DNA of 5,652 nt. Source: Candidatus Roizmanbacteria bacterium. Its GTDB lineage: Bacteria; Patescibacteriota; Microgenomatia; GCA-001788215; 2-01-FULL-40-14. The translations under genes were made by a program, and so were the position numbers. Each line of letters begins with the position of its first letter. The stretch's first letter is position 1. Below, in pieces: positions 5,561 to 5,652 of this stretch. The stretch covers positions 1 through 5,652 of the forward strand of contig JACQMD010000012.1 of assembly GCA_016203755.1 (NCBI GenBank), written 5' to 3'. A model generated the notes under the pieces. The model had not been told where the DNA came from, did no database searches, and saw only the letters and a program-made list of their open reading frames with translations.

Positions 5561-5589
5561 AATCTTATATGGGAGTATATGATACTAAT

Positions 5590-5598
5590 TGTTATAAT
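5590..5598 (+). promoter_or_regulatory. Extended -10 promoter facing right, leaderless geometry
   Basis: TGTTATAAT (TGn plus perfect TATAAT), then 6 nt (TATCCC) and ATG at 5605. The arrangement mirrors the ileS start on the other strand: both fit TATAATnnTCCCATG. No -35 hexamer is seen. An inverted repeat AGTAT-ATG-ATACT (5574-5586) lies just upstream. Confidence 0.55.
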
Positions 5599-5604
5599 TA
5601 TCCC

Positions 5605-5652
5605 ATGACCAATCAACAAACAGAATATAAACTTTTTTTGGAAGCAGTATAG
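5605..5652 (+). CDS. 15-codon ORF at the right edge, possibly the start of a broken gene
   Basis: ATG 5605 reads MTNQQTEYKLFLEAV and stops at TAG 5650-5652, the last bases of the window. I do not recognise it. A strong extended -10 six bases upstream argues that something is expressed here. The ORF contains a run of seven T (5633-5639). One base fewer there would change the reading after LF to WKQY and leave the frame open at the window edge. It may be a true leader-like peptide, a gene disrupted by a frameshift, or a sequencing error in the homopolymer. Confidence 0.3.
   Translation: MTNQQTEYKLFLEAV

Noticed and set aside
5444..5604. T-box or other riboswitch upstream of ileS
   Set aside because: The region is only about 160 nt and shared with a divergent promoter. 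It shows no T-box-like structure, and the ileS -10 lies 6 nt from the ATG.
1..5652. CRISPR array, insertion sequence, toxin-antitoxin or other defence system
   Set aside because: No regularly spaced repeats, transposase-like ORFs or terminal inverted repeats were seen. Every long ORF is explained by housekeeping families.

Overview
The window looks like a compact bacterial chromosome segment. It carries a partial tRNA gene, one forward gene, and a block of five genes on the minus strand. The IleRS is of the short 'type 2' (archaeal/eukaryote-like) class with altered signature motifs. Genes are packed with 15-nt gaps or overlaps, and several starts look leaderless. I infer a member of the Patescibacteria/Candidate Phyla Radiation as the most likely source, but nothing in the window proves the lineage.

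Layout, left to right. 1-56 (-): 5' three-quarters of tRNA-Val(CAC), cut by the window edge. 57-103: a 47-bp divergent promoter region. 104-655 (+): lepB, signal peptidase I. Then on the minus strand, in transcription order from the right: ileS (5443-2633), rodA (2617-1580), rplU (1551-1222), rpmA (1206-952) and a short ParB-type helix-turn-helix ORF (about 1016-585). That last ORF overlaps rpmA at its start and lepB, tail to tail, at its end. 5444-5652 is intergenic. It holds the ileS promoter, a weak 26-codon minus ORF, and a plus-strand promoter driving a 15-codon ORF that ends exactly at the window edge.

The genes are housekeeping: protein export (lepB), cell-wall elongation (rodA), translation (ileS, rplU, rpmA, tRNA-Val) and possibly chromosome segregation or nucleoid binding (ParB-like). 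ileS-rodA-rplU-rpmA-parB-like could be one transcript. A second promoter lies in the last codons of rodA and would drive rplU-rpmA(-parB-like) separately.

I do not see a new defence or mobile system. The observations most worth a second look are four. (1) Three starts (lepB, ileS and the right-edge plus ORF) have a -10 box exactly 6 nt before ATG and no Shine-Dalgarno, while rpmA, inside the operon, has a clear one. (2) The IleRS has HYGS and KMSKN signatures and substitutions at positions I align to key editing residues. (3) A ParB HTH without its N-terminal domain has homology that runs out of frame into the end of rpmA. (4) L27 has a rebuilt N-terminal tail.
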